Source: JBEKVE01 sp049514335 (lineage in GTDB: Bacteria; Actinomycetota; Acidimicrobiia; Acidimicrobiales; UBA8190). From it: a stretch of 57,660 nucleotides of DNA. Where the stretch lies: positions 1 through 57,660 of the forward strand of contig JBEKVE010000001.1 in NCBI GenBank assembly GCA_049514335.1, given 5' to 3'. Of this stretch, positions 24,233 through 32,800 are shown piece by piece. A model generated the notes under the pieces. That model saw only the letters and a list, made by a program, of their open reading frames with translations. It was not told where the DNA came from and made no database searches. Both the position numbers and the translations under genes were made by a program. Every line of letters begins with the position of its first letter. The stretch's first letter is position 1.

Positions 24233-24993
24233 GCGCCGCGTCGGGCGCACCGGAGAAGGTCGCCCTCGTCACCGGGGGGAGCCGCGGCATCGGGCGCGCC
24301 TGCGCCCTGGCGCTCGCCGCCGACGGCTACGACGTCGCCGTGAACTACCGGCGCGACGTCGACGCCGCCGGCGAGGTCGTGACGGCGGTGCAGGCCCTCG
24401 GTCGCCGGGCCGTCGCCTACCGCGCCTCGGTCGACGTCCTCGACGACGACCGGGCCATGGTGGAGGGGGTCCTGTCGGACTTCGGCGCCCTCGACGCCCT
24501 GGTCCACGCGGCCGGCATCGCCAGCCGCGGCCAGGACGTGGTGGACACCGACCCCACCGAGGTGGAGCGCGTGATGGGGGTGCACGCCGTTGGTGCGCAT
24601 CACCTGTGCCGCCTGGTTGTGCCGGCGCTGCGCGCCCGCGGCGGCGGCCACATCGTGTTCGTGTCGAGCGCCGCGGCCCGCATCCTGGCTCCCAACAGCG
24701 CCCCGTACAACATGGCGAAAGCGGCCCTCGAGGCGCTGGCGGTGACCCTGGCCAAGGAGGAGCGGCGCAACCGCATCCACGTCAACGTGGTGGCCCCCGG
24801 ACTGGTGGTGACCGAGATGGGCCGTCGGCTCATGCGGGCCATGGGGGTCCCCGACATCACCTCCATGGACGCCACCGCCCCCTTCGGGCGGGTGTGCCGG
24901 CCCGAGGACGTGGCCGCCGTGGTGCGGTTCTTGTGCTCCCCCGGTGCCGGGTATGTCACGGCACAGGTCATCGGCGTCGACGGGGGCGGGTGA
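24229..24993 (+). CDS. Short-chain dehydrogenase/reductase (SDR)
   Basis: A 254-residue classical SDR. The cofactor-binding motif TGGSRGIGRACALALAADG is at residues 15-33, HAAGIASRGQD follows near 88, and the catalytic residues lie in FVSSAAARILAPNSAPYNMAKAA. The C-terminus GYVTAQVIGVDGGG is that of the FabG-like group, so oxidation or reduction of a 3-oxoacyl substrate is plausible. The GTG start overlaps the stop of the DUF35 gene. A 16-bp tandem repeat follows 22 bases downstream. Confidence 0.9.
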   Translation: MSAASGAPEKVALVTGGSRGIGRACALALAADGYDVAVNYRRDVDAAGEVVTAVQALGRRAVAYRASVDVLDDDRAMVEGVLSDFGALDALVHAAGIASRGQDVVDTDPTEVERVMGVHAVGAHHLCRLVVPALRARGGGHIVFVSSAAARILAPNSAPYNMAKAALEALAVTLAKEERRNRIHVNVVAPGLVVTEMGRRLMRAMGVPDITSMDATAPFGRVCRPEDVAAVVRFLCSPGAGYVTAQVIGVDGGG

Positions 24994-25015
24994 CAATCTC
25001 CGCCTGACGGTCACC

Positions 25016-25079
25016 ATGCCGAGGCCAGGTCATGCCGAGGCCAGGTCATGCCGAGGCCAGGTCATGCCGAGGCCAGGTC
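25016..25079. repeat. Four exact copies of a 16-bp tandem repeat
   Basis: ATGCCGAGGCCAGGTC occurs four times head to tail at 25016, 25032, 25048 and 25064, with no mismatch. On the minus strand the copy at 25064-25079 encodes the last residues (DLASA) of the YkcB-like protein, and its stop codon is in the next junction. So the repeat grew from the end of that gene. Confidence 0.95.
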
Positions 25080-27284
25080 ATAGAGCGTCACCCCGTCCAC
25101 GGTGGTGGCGTGGAAGTGGCTCTCCACCCATGCGGTGATGCGCGCGGCGCTGTCACCGGACCCGCCCCCGCCGGGCCCTGCGCCACCAGCGATGAAGTAG
25201 TGCACCTTGCCCTCGGCCACGTCGTGCTCGAATTGCGCCAGCGTGGGGGCGGGGTCGGTGCCGTTGAACCCGCCGATGGCCATGACCGGATCGTCGGTGG
25301 CGAGTTGGTAGCCGGCGGCCGAGTTGGAGTTCACGGTGGCCGCCACCCACGTGTACTGCGAGGCGTCTTTCTCCAGGTCGGCCACGATCTTCTTTCCGGG
25401 CGTGCTGATGGACAGGAAGCCACCGCCGACGCCGCCTGCACCGCCCAAGCCACGCGCTGCACCGCGACCCGCCGCCCCGGCCGCCCCGGGTGCGCCGGGG
25501 GCGAAGCCGCCCGGACGCACGCCGCCGGCCGTCGACGTGGCGCCGGCGGGGAAGCCTGCAGCACCGGGGGGAGCCGCCGTCCCGGCGCCACCGGTGGCGG
25601 TCGAGGCGCCGCCGGGAACGGGCAAGCCGTTGCCCCGGCCACCGGGGAAGCCCCCAGCGCGGGGGGAAGCCCCCGCTGGGCCGAACCCTCCCGGCCCGCC
25701 GGGGGCGCCCGCGGCGCCTGGTCCGCCCGTGCCGCCCGTGGGGGTGGGCCCGGCCGACGGGATGGCGCCGGCGTGGGGGGTGGCGGCGGTGTCGAGGGCG
25801 TAGGCGGCCGGGCCGGCCAGGGCGGCGCACAGGCCGGCGGCACCGATGACGAGCGCCCACCGTCCCGGGCGTGTGGACACGGCCACGAGGGCCACGGCGG
25901 CGGCGACACCGACCACGAGCACCGCCACGCGCAGCCACGGCATCCACGTGGGGGCGCGGTCCATCAAGGCGTAGGCCCACACCGCCGTGCCCGCCACGGT
26001 GACGGCCAGGACGACGCGGGCGCCGAGGGTGTGGCGACGTTCCCACATCGTCTGTGCCCCCATCCCCACCAGCGCGCCGATGGCGGGGGCGACGGCCACT
26101 GAGTAGTAGGGGTGGATGATGCCCTGGGCGAAGCTGATGACGAGCACGGTGACGACGAGCGATCCGCCCCACAGCATCACCGCGGCACGGTGCCGGTCGG
26201 TGCGGGGGTGCCGGCGCCACAGCCACACGCACGCCACCGCCAGGACGAGTGCGGCGGGGAGCAGCCACGAGATCTGGCTGCCGAAATCGTCGGTGAAGAA
26301 GCGGAGCAACCCCGTGGGGCCCCACCGCGACCCGGCCGCCCCGGCACCGCCCACGCTGCCGCTCTCGTTCCCCGACAACCGGCCCAAGCCGTTGTAGCCG
26401 AAGATGAGGTTGAGCACGCTGTTGTCTTGTGATCCTCCGACGTAGGGCCGGTCGGCGGCCGGGGTGAGCTGTACCGCAGCCACCCACCAGCCCGCCGCCA
26501 CCACCAGGGCCACGCCGCTCACGGCCAGCTGGCCGATCCGGCGCCGCAGCGGCGTGGGGGCGGCCACCAGGTAGACGAGGACGATGGCGGGGACCACGAG
26601 GAAGGCCTGCATCATCTTGGTGATGAAGCCGGTGCCGACGGCGGCCATGGCGAGCACCAGCCAGACGGTGGAGGCCCGTTCGAGCGCCCGCACCGTGGCG
26701 TAGGTGGCAACCGTGAGGAGCAGGAGCAGCAACGCGTCGGGGTTGTTGTAGCGGAACATGAGCGCCGCCACGGGGGTGGTGGCGAGCACGGCACCGGCCA
26801 GCAGCGCCGCCCCGGGGCGGAACCACCGGCGGACCGTGGCGTAGAGGACGCCGACCGCCGCCACCCCTTCGAGGGCCTGGGGCACGAGGATGCTCCACGA
26901 ATTGAGGCCGAAGATGCGGGCCGAGAGCTCCATGACCCACAACGACGCCGGCGGTTTGTCCACCGTGATGAAATTCGCCGCGTCGGAGGACCCGAAGAAG
27001 AACGCCTTCCAGCTCCGCGTGCCCGCCTGCACGGCGGCCGAGTAGAAGGAATTGGCCCAGCCCGAGGCGCCGAGGCCCCACAGGTACAGCACGGCTGTGC
27101 CCGCCAGCAGGACCACGAGCGCGGGACGGACCCAGGCGGGGTCCTCGGGACGCCCCCGCCACACGCGCCGGACCCGGCCGGGGTGACGTGTCCCGGGTCC
27201 GTCGTCGTCGCCCCCGCCGGGGGCGCGGGGCACGTCCACGCGTTGGACGGTGACGACGTCGGGCAGCACGTCGGTGGTCATCAT
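25062..27284 (-). CDS. YkcB/ArnT-like glycosyltransferase, family 39
   Basis: A 740-residue membrane glycosyltransferase. VDKPPASLWVMELSARIFG near residue 95 is the catalytic DKPP motif region of the PMT/ArnT fold, with about a dozen hydrophobic helices over residues 50-500. A Gly/Ala/Pro-rich stretch of about 120 residues (500-620) leads to a soluble extracellular domain (KKIVADLEKDASQYTWVAAT..., to the end). This architecture matches YkcB. It should move a sugar from a polyprenyl phosphate to a surface target. It is coupled (ATGA) to the GT2 gene upstream, which makes the donor. The C-terminus is encoded by the 16-bp repeat. Confidence 0.88.
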   Translation of the reverse strand: MMTTDVLPDVVTVQRVDVPRAPGGGDDDGPGTRHPGRVRRVWRGRPEDPAWVRPALVVLLAGTAVLYLWGLGASGWANSFYSAAVQAGTRSWKAFFFGSSDAANFITVDKPPASLWVMELSARIFGLNSWSILVPQALEGVAAVGVLYATVRRWFRPGAALLAGAVLATTPVAALMFRYNNPDALLLLLLTVATYATVRALERASTVWLVLAMAAVGTGFITKMMQAFLVVPAIVLVYLVAAPTPLRRRIGQLAVSGVALVVAAGWWVAAVQLTPAADRPYVGGSQDNSVLNLIFGYNGLGRLSGNESGSVGGAGAAGSRWGPTGLLRFFTDDFGSQISWLLPAALVLAVACVWLWRRHPRTDRHRAAVMLWGGSLVVTVLVISFAQGIIHPYYSVAVAPAIGALVGMGAQTMWERRHTLGARVVLAVTVAGTAVWAYALMDRAPTWMPWLRVAVLVVGVAAAVALVAVSTRPGRWALVIGAAGLCAALAGPAAYALDTAATPHAGAIPSAGPTPTGGTGGPGAAGAPGGPGGFGPAGASPRAGGFPGGRGNGLPVPGGASTATGGAGTAAPPGAAGFPAGATSTAGGVRPGGFAPGAPGAAGAAGRGAARGLGGAGGVGGGFLSISTPGKKIVADLEKDASQYTWVAATVNSNSAAGYQLATDDPVMAIGGFNGTDPAPTLAQFEHDVAEGKVHYFIAGGAGPGGGGSGDSAARITAWVESHFHATTVDGVTLYDLASA

Positions 27285-28585
27285 GCGCTCCTCGGTGTTG
27301 GCGGCGCGACGGCCGGGGGACGGGGGGTCGACCGGTGGAAGACCCACGAGCGGAACAGGACGAAGCGCACCACCGTGGCGGCGACGTTCGCCGCCACCAG
27401 CACGACGACCTCGGCGGCGCGCCCCGCCGCCGGGGCGGTGGCGTGCAAGAGGGCGAGGGCACCGCTCGTGAGGGCGAGGCCGACGCCGAAGACGACGAGT
27501 CCCTGCGCCTGGTGACGGGCATGGGAGGCCCGGGTTCGCACGCCGAAGGTCACGCGGCGGTTGACGGCGGTGTTGGCCACGGCGGTGACGAGCAGGGCCA
27601 GGGCGTTGGCCGGCTGGGCGCCGATCCCCTGGCGCAGGAGCACGTAGAGCACGACGTAGGCCACGGTGCTCGCCACGCCCACGGCACAGAACCGCGCCAG
27701 CTGTCCGACGAGACCGGCCGGGGCGCGCACCGCCCGTTCGGCCTCGGTCGACTGGCGCAGCGTCGCCAGGGGCAGGCGCCCTGACACCACGCCGCGCACC
27801 AGGCGGGCCACGCCGCGGAGGTCGCCGAGTGCGGTGTCGAGCACGTCCACGCGCGAGTCGGGATCGTCGACCCAGTCCACGGGGACCTCGGCGATGCGCA
27901 TGCCGGCCCGCTCGGCCAGGAACAGCAGCTCGGTGTCGAAGAACCATCCCGTGTCCTGCACCAGTGGGAGTAGCGCACGCGCCCGGTCGGCACGGATGGC
28001 CTTGAACCCGCACTGGGCGTCGGAGAAGCGCGCCGCCAGCGTGGCGTGGAGGAGCAGGTTGTACAGGCGCGAGATCACCTCGCGCTTGGTCCCGCGCACC
28101 ACCCGGGCGCCCCGCGCCAGCCTGGTGCCGATGGCGAGATCGCTGTGCCCCGACACCAACGGGGCGACGAGCGGGAGCAGCGCGGCCAGGTCGGTGGAGA
28201 GATCCACGTCCATGTAGGCGAGGACGGCGGCGTCGCTCGTGGACCAGACCTGGCGCAGGGCCCGTCCCCGGCCCTTCTCGGCCAGGTGCACGGCCACCAC
28301 GTGGGGGAGCCGGTGCGCCAGGGAACGGGCGATGGCCCAGGTCCCGTCGGTGCTGGCGTTGTCGGCGACGGTGATGCGGAAGCGAAAGGGAAGAGCCCCG
28401 GTGAGGTAGGCGTGGAGGCGCAGGATGCTCGCCTCCAGGTCCGTCTCCTCGTTGTAGACGGGGACGACGACGTCCACCTGGGGCGGCTCGGGGTCCGGCT
28501 GCGGCGGCCGGGGATCCGCCCACTGCTCCACGGCGGTCCCCGGCCGGGGCGTGGTCCCGGGGCGCAGTTCCGTGGTCTCGAGCAC
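27281..28585 (-). CDS. YkcC-like GT2 glycosyltransferase with GtrA domain
   Basis: A 434-residue protein with two parts. The first is a GT2 polyprenyl-phosphate glycosyltransferase: VDVVVPVYNEETDLEASI near residue 38, ADNASTDGTW near 75, DVDLSTDLAALL (catalytic Asp pair) near 125, and CGFKAIRAD near 190. From about residue 295, four hydrophobic helices form a GtrA-type domain (FCAVGVASTVAYVVLY), which flips or anchors the lipid-linked sugar. It makes the donor for the family 39 enzyme encoded right behind it with ATGA overlap. GTG start, no clear Shine-Dalgarno. Confidence 0.9.
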   Translation of the reverse strand: MLETTELRPGTTPRPGTAVEQWADPRPPQPDPEPPQVDVVVPVYNEETDLEASILRLHAYLTGALPFRFRITVADNASTDGTWAIARSLAHRLPHVVAVHLAEKGRGRALRQVWSTSDAAVLAYMDVDLSTDLAALLPLVAPLVSGHSDLAIGTRLARGARVVRGTKREVISRLYNLLLHATLAARFSDAQCGFKAIRADRARALLPLVQDTGWFFDTELLFLAERAGMRIAEVPVDWVDDPDSRVDVLDTALGDLRGVARLVRGVVSGRLPLATLRQSTEAERAVRAPAGLVGQLARFCAVGVASTVAYVVLYVLLRQGIGAQPANALALLVTAVANTAVNRRVTFGVRTRASHARHQAQGLVVFGVGLALTSGALALLHATAPAAGRAAEVVVLVAANVAATVVRFVLFRSWVFHRSTPRPPAVAPPTPRSA

Positions 28586-28694
28586 AGAGCCATTGTCCGG
28601 AGGGCCACCGTGGGTCCCGTCAGGGTCACCTGTGCGCCCGCTGAAAGGTTTCGAGGCCTGTGGCGAGGGCTGGTGGCGGGGCCCTCCGGGCGCG

Positions 28695-29228
28695 CTAGGA
28701 GGAGCGGCGCGCCAACTCGACGACGGTCTTGAGGTTCCGGGTGGTGGCGCTCACCCCGAGCGCCCGCTCGAAGAAGGTGTTGGTGAGCTTGGTCCGCCCG
28801 TAGCCGTTGGGGCAGTGCACGTACACCTCGCGGCCGCGGGCGACGAACTCGTCGGGTCGGTAGGCGTCGGCGTCGATGGCGGTCGACCGCCCCGGCGCCG
28901 GGCGGGCCGACAGGAACGTCACGTGCAGCCGCGAGGGGTCGCGGCCCGGGCCGGACAACGGGTTGCCGCTCAGGACGTCGGTCAGCTGCGCGTGCGACCG
29001 CACCAGGACCGAGACGGTCAGGCCGAGCTCCTGCTCCAGGTGGCGCTCGATGGCCGGGCCCAGCCCCGAGGCGGCGGCCCTCGACCCGAACACGACGTTG
29101 CCGCTCTGGATGTAGCTCTCCACGTCGTCGTGCCCGAGGTCGGCCACCACCCGTCGCAGGTCGGCCATGGCCAACCGGGTGCGCCCGCCCACGTTGACCC
29201 CCCGCAGCATGGCGACGTAGCGCGTCAC
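28695..29228 (-). CDS. DUF1697 family protein
   Basis: A 177-residue protein starting TRYVAMLRGVNVGGRTRLAMADLR, the signature of the family, with SYIQSGNVVFGS near residue 38 and VYVHCPNGYGRTKLTNTFFE near the end. The GTG at 29228 overlaps the stop of the ABC-F gene (GTGA), so it is the second gene of that unit. The family is widespread, but its function is not established. It has no signal peptide or membrane segment and is probably cytosolic. Confidence 0.9.
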   Translation of the reverse strand: MTRYVAMLRGVNVGGRTRLAMADLRRVVADLGHDDVESYIQSGNVVFGSRAAASGLGPAIERHLEQELGLTVSVLVRSHAQLTDVLSGNPLSGPGRDPSRLHVTFLSARPAPGRSTAIDADAYRPDEFVARGREVYVHCPNGYGRTKLTNTFFERALGVSATTRNLKTVVELARRSS

Positions 29229-30823
29229 CGCAGCTCCACGTCCTCCAGGTACTCGTCGCGCCACAGGTCGTAGCGCTCCTCGGGGAGGTGCAGCGCGTGC
29301 GTGGGGCGCAGGGCGTCGACGAAGGGGCGGTCGTGGCTGACGGCCAGCACCGTTCCGGGCCAGGCGCCGAGCATCGTCCCCACGGCCTGCACCGAGGCAG
29401 GGTCGAGGTTGTTGGTCGGCTCGTCGAGGACGAGGAGGTTGGAACGTCCTGCCGACAGCATGGCCAGGCTGAGCTTGGCCCGCTCACCTCCCGACAGCGA
29501 GGCGGGGAGCTGTTCGGCGACGCCGCCGGTCAGCCCGAACGAGCCGAGCAGCGCCCGTCGCTCGCCCACGGTGCGCAGGACGCCGTCGTCGATCTGCTCG
29601 AGGGCGCGGCGATCGGGGTCGAGCTGCTCGTGCTCCTGGGCGAAGTAGCCGATGGCGACGTTGTACCCGAGCTCGACGTCCCCGGCGCTCGGCCGTTGCA
29701 CCCCCGCCAGGCAACGCAGCAGGCTGCTCTTGCCGGCGCCGTTGCGCCCGATCACCACCACCCGTTCTCCACGTCCGACGACGAAGTCGACGTGCAGGAG
29801 CACCTTCTTGGTCCCGTAGGACACGCCGATGCCGCGCACGGTCAGAGGGATCGCCCCGGCACGCGACGGCACGGGCAGACGGAAGGTGACGGTGCGCTCG
29901 CGCTTCATGACCTGTGTGCGGTCCTCCTTGAGCCCTTCCACGCGCCGGTCGAGCACCTTGGCCTTGCGGGCCCGGCCCGCGGTGCTGGCCCGCATGGAGT
30001 CGGCCAATGTGGAGAGACGGCGGATCTCGCGGTCCTCGAGGGAGCGCTTCTTCTCGCTGCGCTCGGTGTCGGCACCGAGCTGCGCCCGGAACGAGGTGTA
30101 GTTGCCCGTGAACTCGCGAAGCGTCCCGTCGGACAGGTGCAGCACCTTGGTGATGGTGCGGTCGAGGAGGCGGATGTCGTGGCTGATGACGAGCAAGGCC
30201 CCGGGGTAGCGCTCGAGCTCGGCCGTGAGCCACCGCTTTGCATGCAGGTCGAGATGGTTGGTGGGCTCGTCGAGCACCAGGGTGTCGGGCCGGGCGAACA
30301 GGACGCGGACGAGGTCGACGCGCCGGCGCTGGCCTCCGGACAGGCCGTCGATGTCGTTGAACAAGGCGTCCTGGGGGAGCCCCAGCCCGTCGGCCAGGCG
30401 GGCGATGTCGCCCTCGAGGGTGTACCCACCCGCCAGGCGGTAGCGCTCCTCGGTCTCGGCGAAGTGCGCCACGACCTCTTCGGTGGGGTCCTCGGCAAGG
30501 GCGCGCTGCGCGGCGTGCAGCTCGTCGTCGAGGCGGTCGAGCCCCCGGGCCGACAGCACGTGTGACAGCCCTGTGGCCTCGAGCCCGAGCCCGCCCGGGG
30601 CCGGTACCTGGGGGAGGAAGCCGATCGAGCCCTGCACCACGATGTCGCCGGCGGTGCGCAGGTGGGGTGGGGGTGGCCCGCAGATGAGCGACACGAGCGA
30701 GGACTTCCCCGTGCCGTTGCGCCCCACCAGACCCACCTTGTCGCCCGGGCCCACCAGGAACGAGGCGTCGCGCACGAGCGTTCTGCCACCGATCTCGATG
30801 GTGACGGCGCGGCCGGTGATCAC
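29225..30823 (-). CDS. ABC-F family ATPase (translation factor or antibiotic protection type)
   Basis: A 532-residue protein with two ABC domains and no membrane segments. The first has GRNGTGKSS and LSGGQRRRVDLVRVLFARPDTLVLDEPTNHLD; the second has GRNGAGKSSLLRCLAG and LSGGERAKLSLAMLSAGRSNLLVLDEPTNNLD. The linker of about 70 residues (PtIM) is charged and helical. ABC-F proteins bind the ribosomal E site and help stalled translation, or protect from ribosome-targeting antibiotics. The GTG at 30823 was chosen since longer starts run into tRNA-Leu. The first LSGGQ is intact. Confidence 0.9.
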   Translation of the reverse strand: MITGRAVTIEIGGRTLVRDASFLVGPGDKVGLVGRNGTGKSSLVSLICGPPPPHLRTAGDIVVQGSIGFLPQVPAPGGLGLEATGLSHVLSARGLDRLDDELHAAQRALAEDPTEEVVAHFAETEERYRLAGGYTLEGDIARLADGLGLPQDALFNDIDGLSGGQRRRVDLVRVLFARPDTLVLDEPTNHLDLHAKRWLTAELERYPGALLVISHDIRLLDRTITKVLHLSDGTLREFTGNYTSFRAQLGADTERSEKKRSLEDREIRRLSTLADSMRASTAGRARKAKVLDRRVEGLKEDRTQVMKRERTVTFRLPVPSRAGAIPLTVRGIGVSYGTKKVLLHVDFVVGRGERVVVIGRNGAGKSSLLRCLAGVQRPSAGDVELGYNVAIGYFAQEHEQLDPDRRALEQIDDGVLRTVGERRALLGSFGLTGGVAEQLPASLSGGERAKLSLAMLSAGRSNLLVLDEPTNNLDPASVQAVGTMLGAWPGTVLAVSHDRPFVDALRPTHALHLPEERYDLWRDEYLEDVELR

Positions 30824-30886
30824 CCCACCATTGGAGCAGGTCGCCACCCCTGCCCCGGACACGACGGCCTCCACCCGGGAGGCCGG

Positions 30887-30968
30887 TGCGGGCGAGAGGA
30901 GTCGAACCTCCACCCCCGAGGGGACGGGGACCTAAACCCCGCGCGTCTACCAATTCCGCCACGCCCGC
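30887..30968 (-). tRNA. tRNA-Leu, anticodon UAG
   Basis: The acceptor GCGGGCG pairs with CGCCCGC and is followed by discriminator A. TGGCGGAATTGGTAGACGCG forms the D arm, GGGGTTTAGGTCCCC the anticodon arm with TAG in the loop, and GGAGGTTCGACTCCT the T arm. The variable arm is long (GTCCCCTCGGGGGT), as in class II tRNAs. The length is 82 nt without CCA, which is not encoded. It reads CUA codons, and by wobble some other CUN leucine codons. Confidence 0.97.
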
Positions 30969-31062
30969 AGTGGCCGGCGGCGGCGCTGATAGCCGTGTGC
31001 CGGACGCGCCGAGCCTAACCGGCGCCTGTCCGAGCGTGGCCGACCGGGGCCGGCATCCCGGG

Positions 31063-31068
31063 TAGCCT
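31063..31068 (+). promoter_or_regulatory. -10-like TAGCCT, 6 bases before clpP start
   Basis: TAGCCT ends 6 bases before the clpP ATG at 31075. There is no Shine-Dalgarno, so transcription probably starts at or beside the ATG. The same hexamer lies 7 bases before murI. Confidence 0.45.
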
Positions 31069-31074
31069 CGTGTC

Positions 31075-31716
31075 ATGGCAAGCCTCCCTCCCCCCTTCCC
31101 ACCTGCCCCGTTATCCGTCCCGGGCGTCTCGATGCGGACGGGCAAGCTCCCCGACCTGGCATCGGCCGACGTCTTCCAGCGGCTCCTCATGGAGCGGATC
31201 ATCTTCCTGGGCAGTGCCATCGACGAGGTGGTGGCCAACCAGGTATGCGCTCAGCTCCTGCTCCTGGCGGCCGAGAACGCCGAGAAGGACATCGCGCTCT
31301 ACATCAACTCGCCGGGGGGTTCGGTCACCGACGGCCTGGCCATCTACGACACCATGCAGTACGTGAGCTGCGACGTGAGCACCATCTGCGTGGGCCTGGC
31401 CGCCTCCATGGGCCAGTTCCTCCTGTGCGCGGGGGAGCCCGGCAAGCGCTTCGCCCTTCCCCACAGCCGGATCCTCATGCACCAGCCCTCGGGCCAGATG
31501 CAGGGCCAGGCGGCCGACATCGCCATCCAGGCCGAGCAGATCGTGTACCTGAAGCGCATGATGGCCGAGCGCATCGCCTTCCACACCGGCCAGCCCCTCG
31601 AGCGCATCGAGGCCGACTCCGACCGCGACCGCTGGTTCACCGCCGAGGAGGGCAAGGACTACGGGTTCATCGACCGCGTGATCGAGCACTCTTCACCGCA
31701 GGCGGCCACCCGCTGA
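31075..31716 (+). CDS. clpP: ATP-dependent Clp protease proteolytic subunit
   Basis: A 213-residue serine peptidase that forms the double-ring barrel of ClpP. The catalytic triad is intact: Ser111 in GLAASMGQF, His136 in LMHQP, and Asp185 in DSDRDRWFTA. ALYINSPGGSVTDGLAIYDTM is the conserved handle region. It stands apart from any clpX or second clpP gene in this window, so it may be one of several ClpP paralogues, as common in Actinobacteria. It would degrade unfolded or tagged proteins, including those marked by tmRNA. The 20-residue proline-rich N-terminus is likely a propeptide. Confidence 0.93.
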   Translation: MASLPPPFPPAPLSVPGVSMRTGKLPDLASADVFQRLLMERIIFLGSAIDEVVANQVCAQLLLLAAENAEKDIALYINSPGGSVTDGLAIYDTMQYVSCDVSTICVGLAASMGQFLLCAGEPGKRFALPHSRILMHQPSGQMQGQAADIAIQAEQIVYLKRMMAERIAFHTGQPLERIEADSDRDRWFTAEEGKDYGFIDRVIEHSSPQAATR

Positions 31717-31747
31717 GCACCGAACGGGGGCGGACGGGAGCGTCACG

Positions 31748-32794
31748 ATGACCGACCTCCAGTCGGAGGCGGGCCCCGGTCAGTCCGAGTCCGACCCGAC
31801 GCGGAGCGGTTCAGGGCGCGGCGCGGACACACTCGGCACCTCGGCCCTGGCCGAGCGCCAGCGCGAGCTGGCCGAGCGCATGGCCAGGGCCGCCGAGCGC
31901 GGCATCAAGCCCACACGGGAGATCGCGGCCCGGGTCAGCGTGTGGCGCCGGCTGGGCGAGGTGTGGCGGTCCCGGGAGCTGTTCGGCTTCCTGGTCCGCA
32001 AGGAGATCAAGGTCAAGTACAAGAACTCGGTGCTCGGGTTCTTGTGGTCGATGCTCAACCCGGCCATGAACCTGGCCGTGTTCTACGTGCTGTTCACCTT
32101 CTTCCTCCCCAACGGCATCCCCAACTTCGTCATCTACATGTTCTCCGCCATCCTGGTGTGGAACCTGTTCCTCACTGCTGTGCTCACGGGGACGAGCACG
32201 ATCGTCAACAACGGCGGCATCGTCAAGAAAGTGGCCTTCCCCCGCGAGGTGCTGTCGTTCGCCGCCGTCGGCTCGGCGTTCATGTTCTTCCTGTTCCAGT
32301 CGATCGTGCTGGTCGGCTTCATGGTCGTCTTCTGGCACCGGCCCGCCTGGGGCGACATGTGGCTGCTCATCCCCGCCCTCGCTGCGATCGTGGTGCTGGC
32401 CTCGGCGCTGTCGGTGTTCCTGTCGGCGGTGAACGTCTATCTACGCGACACGATGCATCTGGTCGAAGTGATCCTCAACGCCTGGTTCTGGGCCACGCCG
32501 GCCATCTACCGCTTTGCCCAGGCCGCCACGGAATTGCGGCGGCACCACATACTGTGGCTCTACTTCCTCGATCCCGTCGTACCGGTGGTGATGACCTTCC
32601 AGCGTGTCTTCTACGCCGTGCCCATCGCTCGCAGCACGATCAAGCCGCATCCGCTCGAGCCGATGCTCGCCACGTACGGAACGCATTGGTACCTGTTGGC
32701 GGATCTGGCGGTGCTCGGAATCTCACTCGTGCTCTTGCTCGGGGCCCTCGTCGTCTTCGGGCGTCTCGAGGGCAATTTCGCCGAGGAGCTCTGA
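31748..32794 (+). CDS. ABC-2 type polysaccharide export permease (Wzm/TagG-like)
   Basis: A 348-residue membrane protein. After about 75 polar residues with coiled-coil character comes WRSRELFGFLVRKEIKVKYKNSVLGFLWSMLNPAMNLAVFYVLFTFF, the family's start. About six hydrophobic helices follow, with KKVAFPREVLSFAAVGSA (the coupling helix region) and NAWFWATPAIYRF near residue 245. With the Wzt-like ATPase encoded 6 bases later it exports a surface glycan. GGGAG lies 8 bases before the ATG. The long N-terminus is unusual for Wzm and may contact the ATPase or a regulator. Confidence 0.92.
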   Translation: MTDLQSEAGPGQSESDPTRSGSGRGADTLGTSALAERQRELAERMARAAERGIKPTREIAARVSVWRRLGEVWRSRELFGFLVRKEIKVKYKNSVLGFLWSMLNPAMNLAVFYVLFTFFLPNGIPNFVIYMFSAILVWNLFLTAVLTGTSTIVNNGGIVKKVAFPREVLSFAAVGSAFMFFLFQSIVLVGFMVVFWHRPAWGDMWLLIPALAAIVVLASALSVFLSAVNVYLRDTMHLVEVILNAWFWATPAIYRFAQAATELRRHHILWLYFLDPVVPVVMTFQRVFYAVPIARSTIKPHPLEPMLATYGTHWYLLADLAVLGISLVLLLGALVVFGRLEGNFAEEL

Positions 32795-32800
32795 GCCGAC

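Noticed and set aside
30824..30913. Longer N-terminus for the ABC-F protein from 30913
   Set aside because: It would overlap the tRNA-Leu gene and the added residues match no ABC-F protein.
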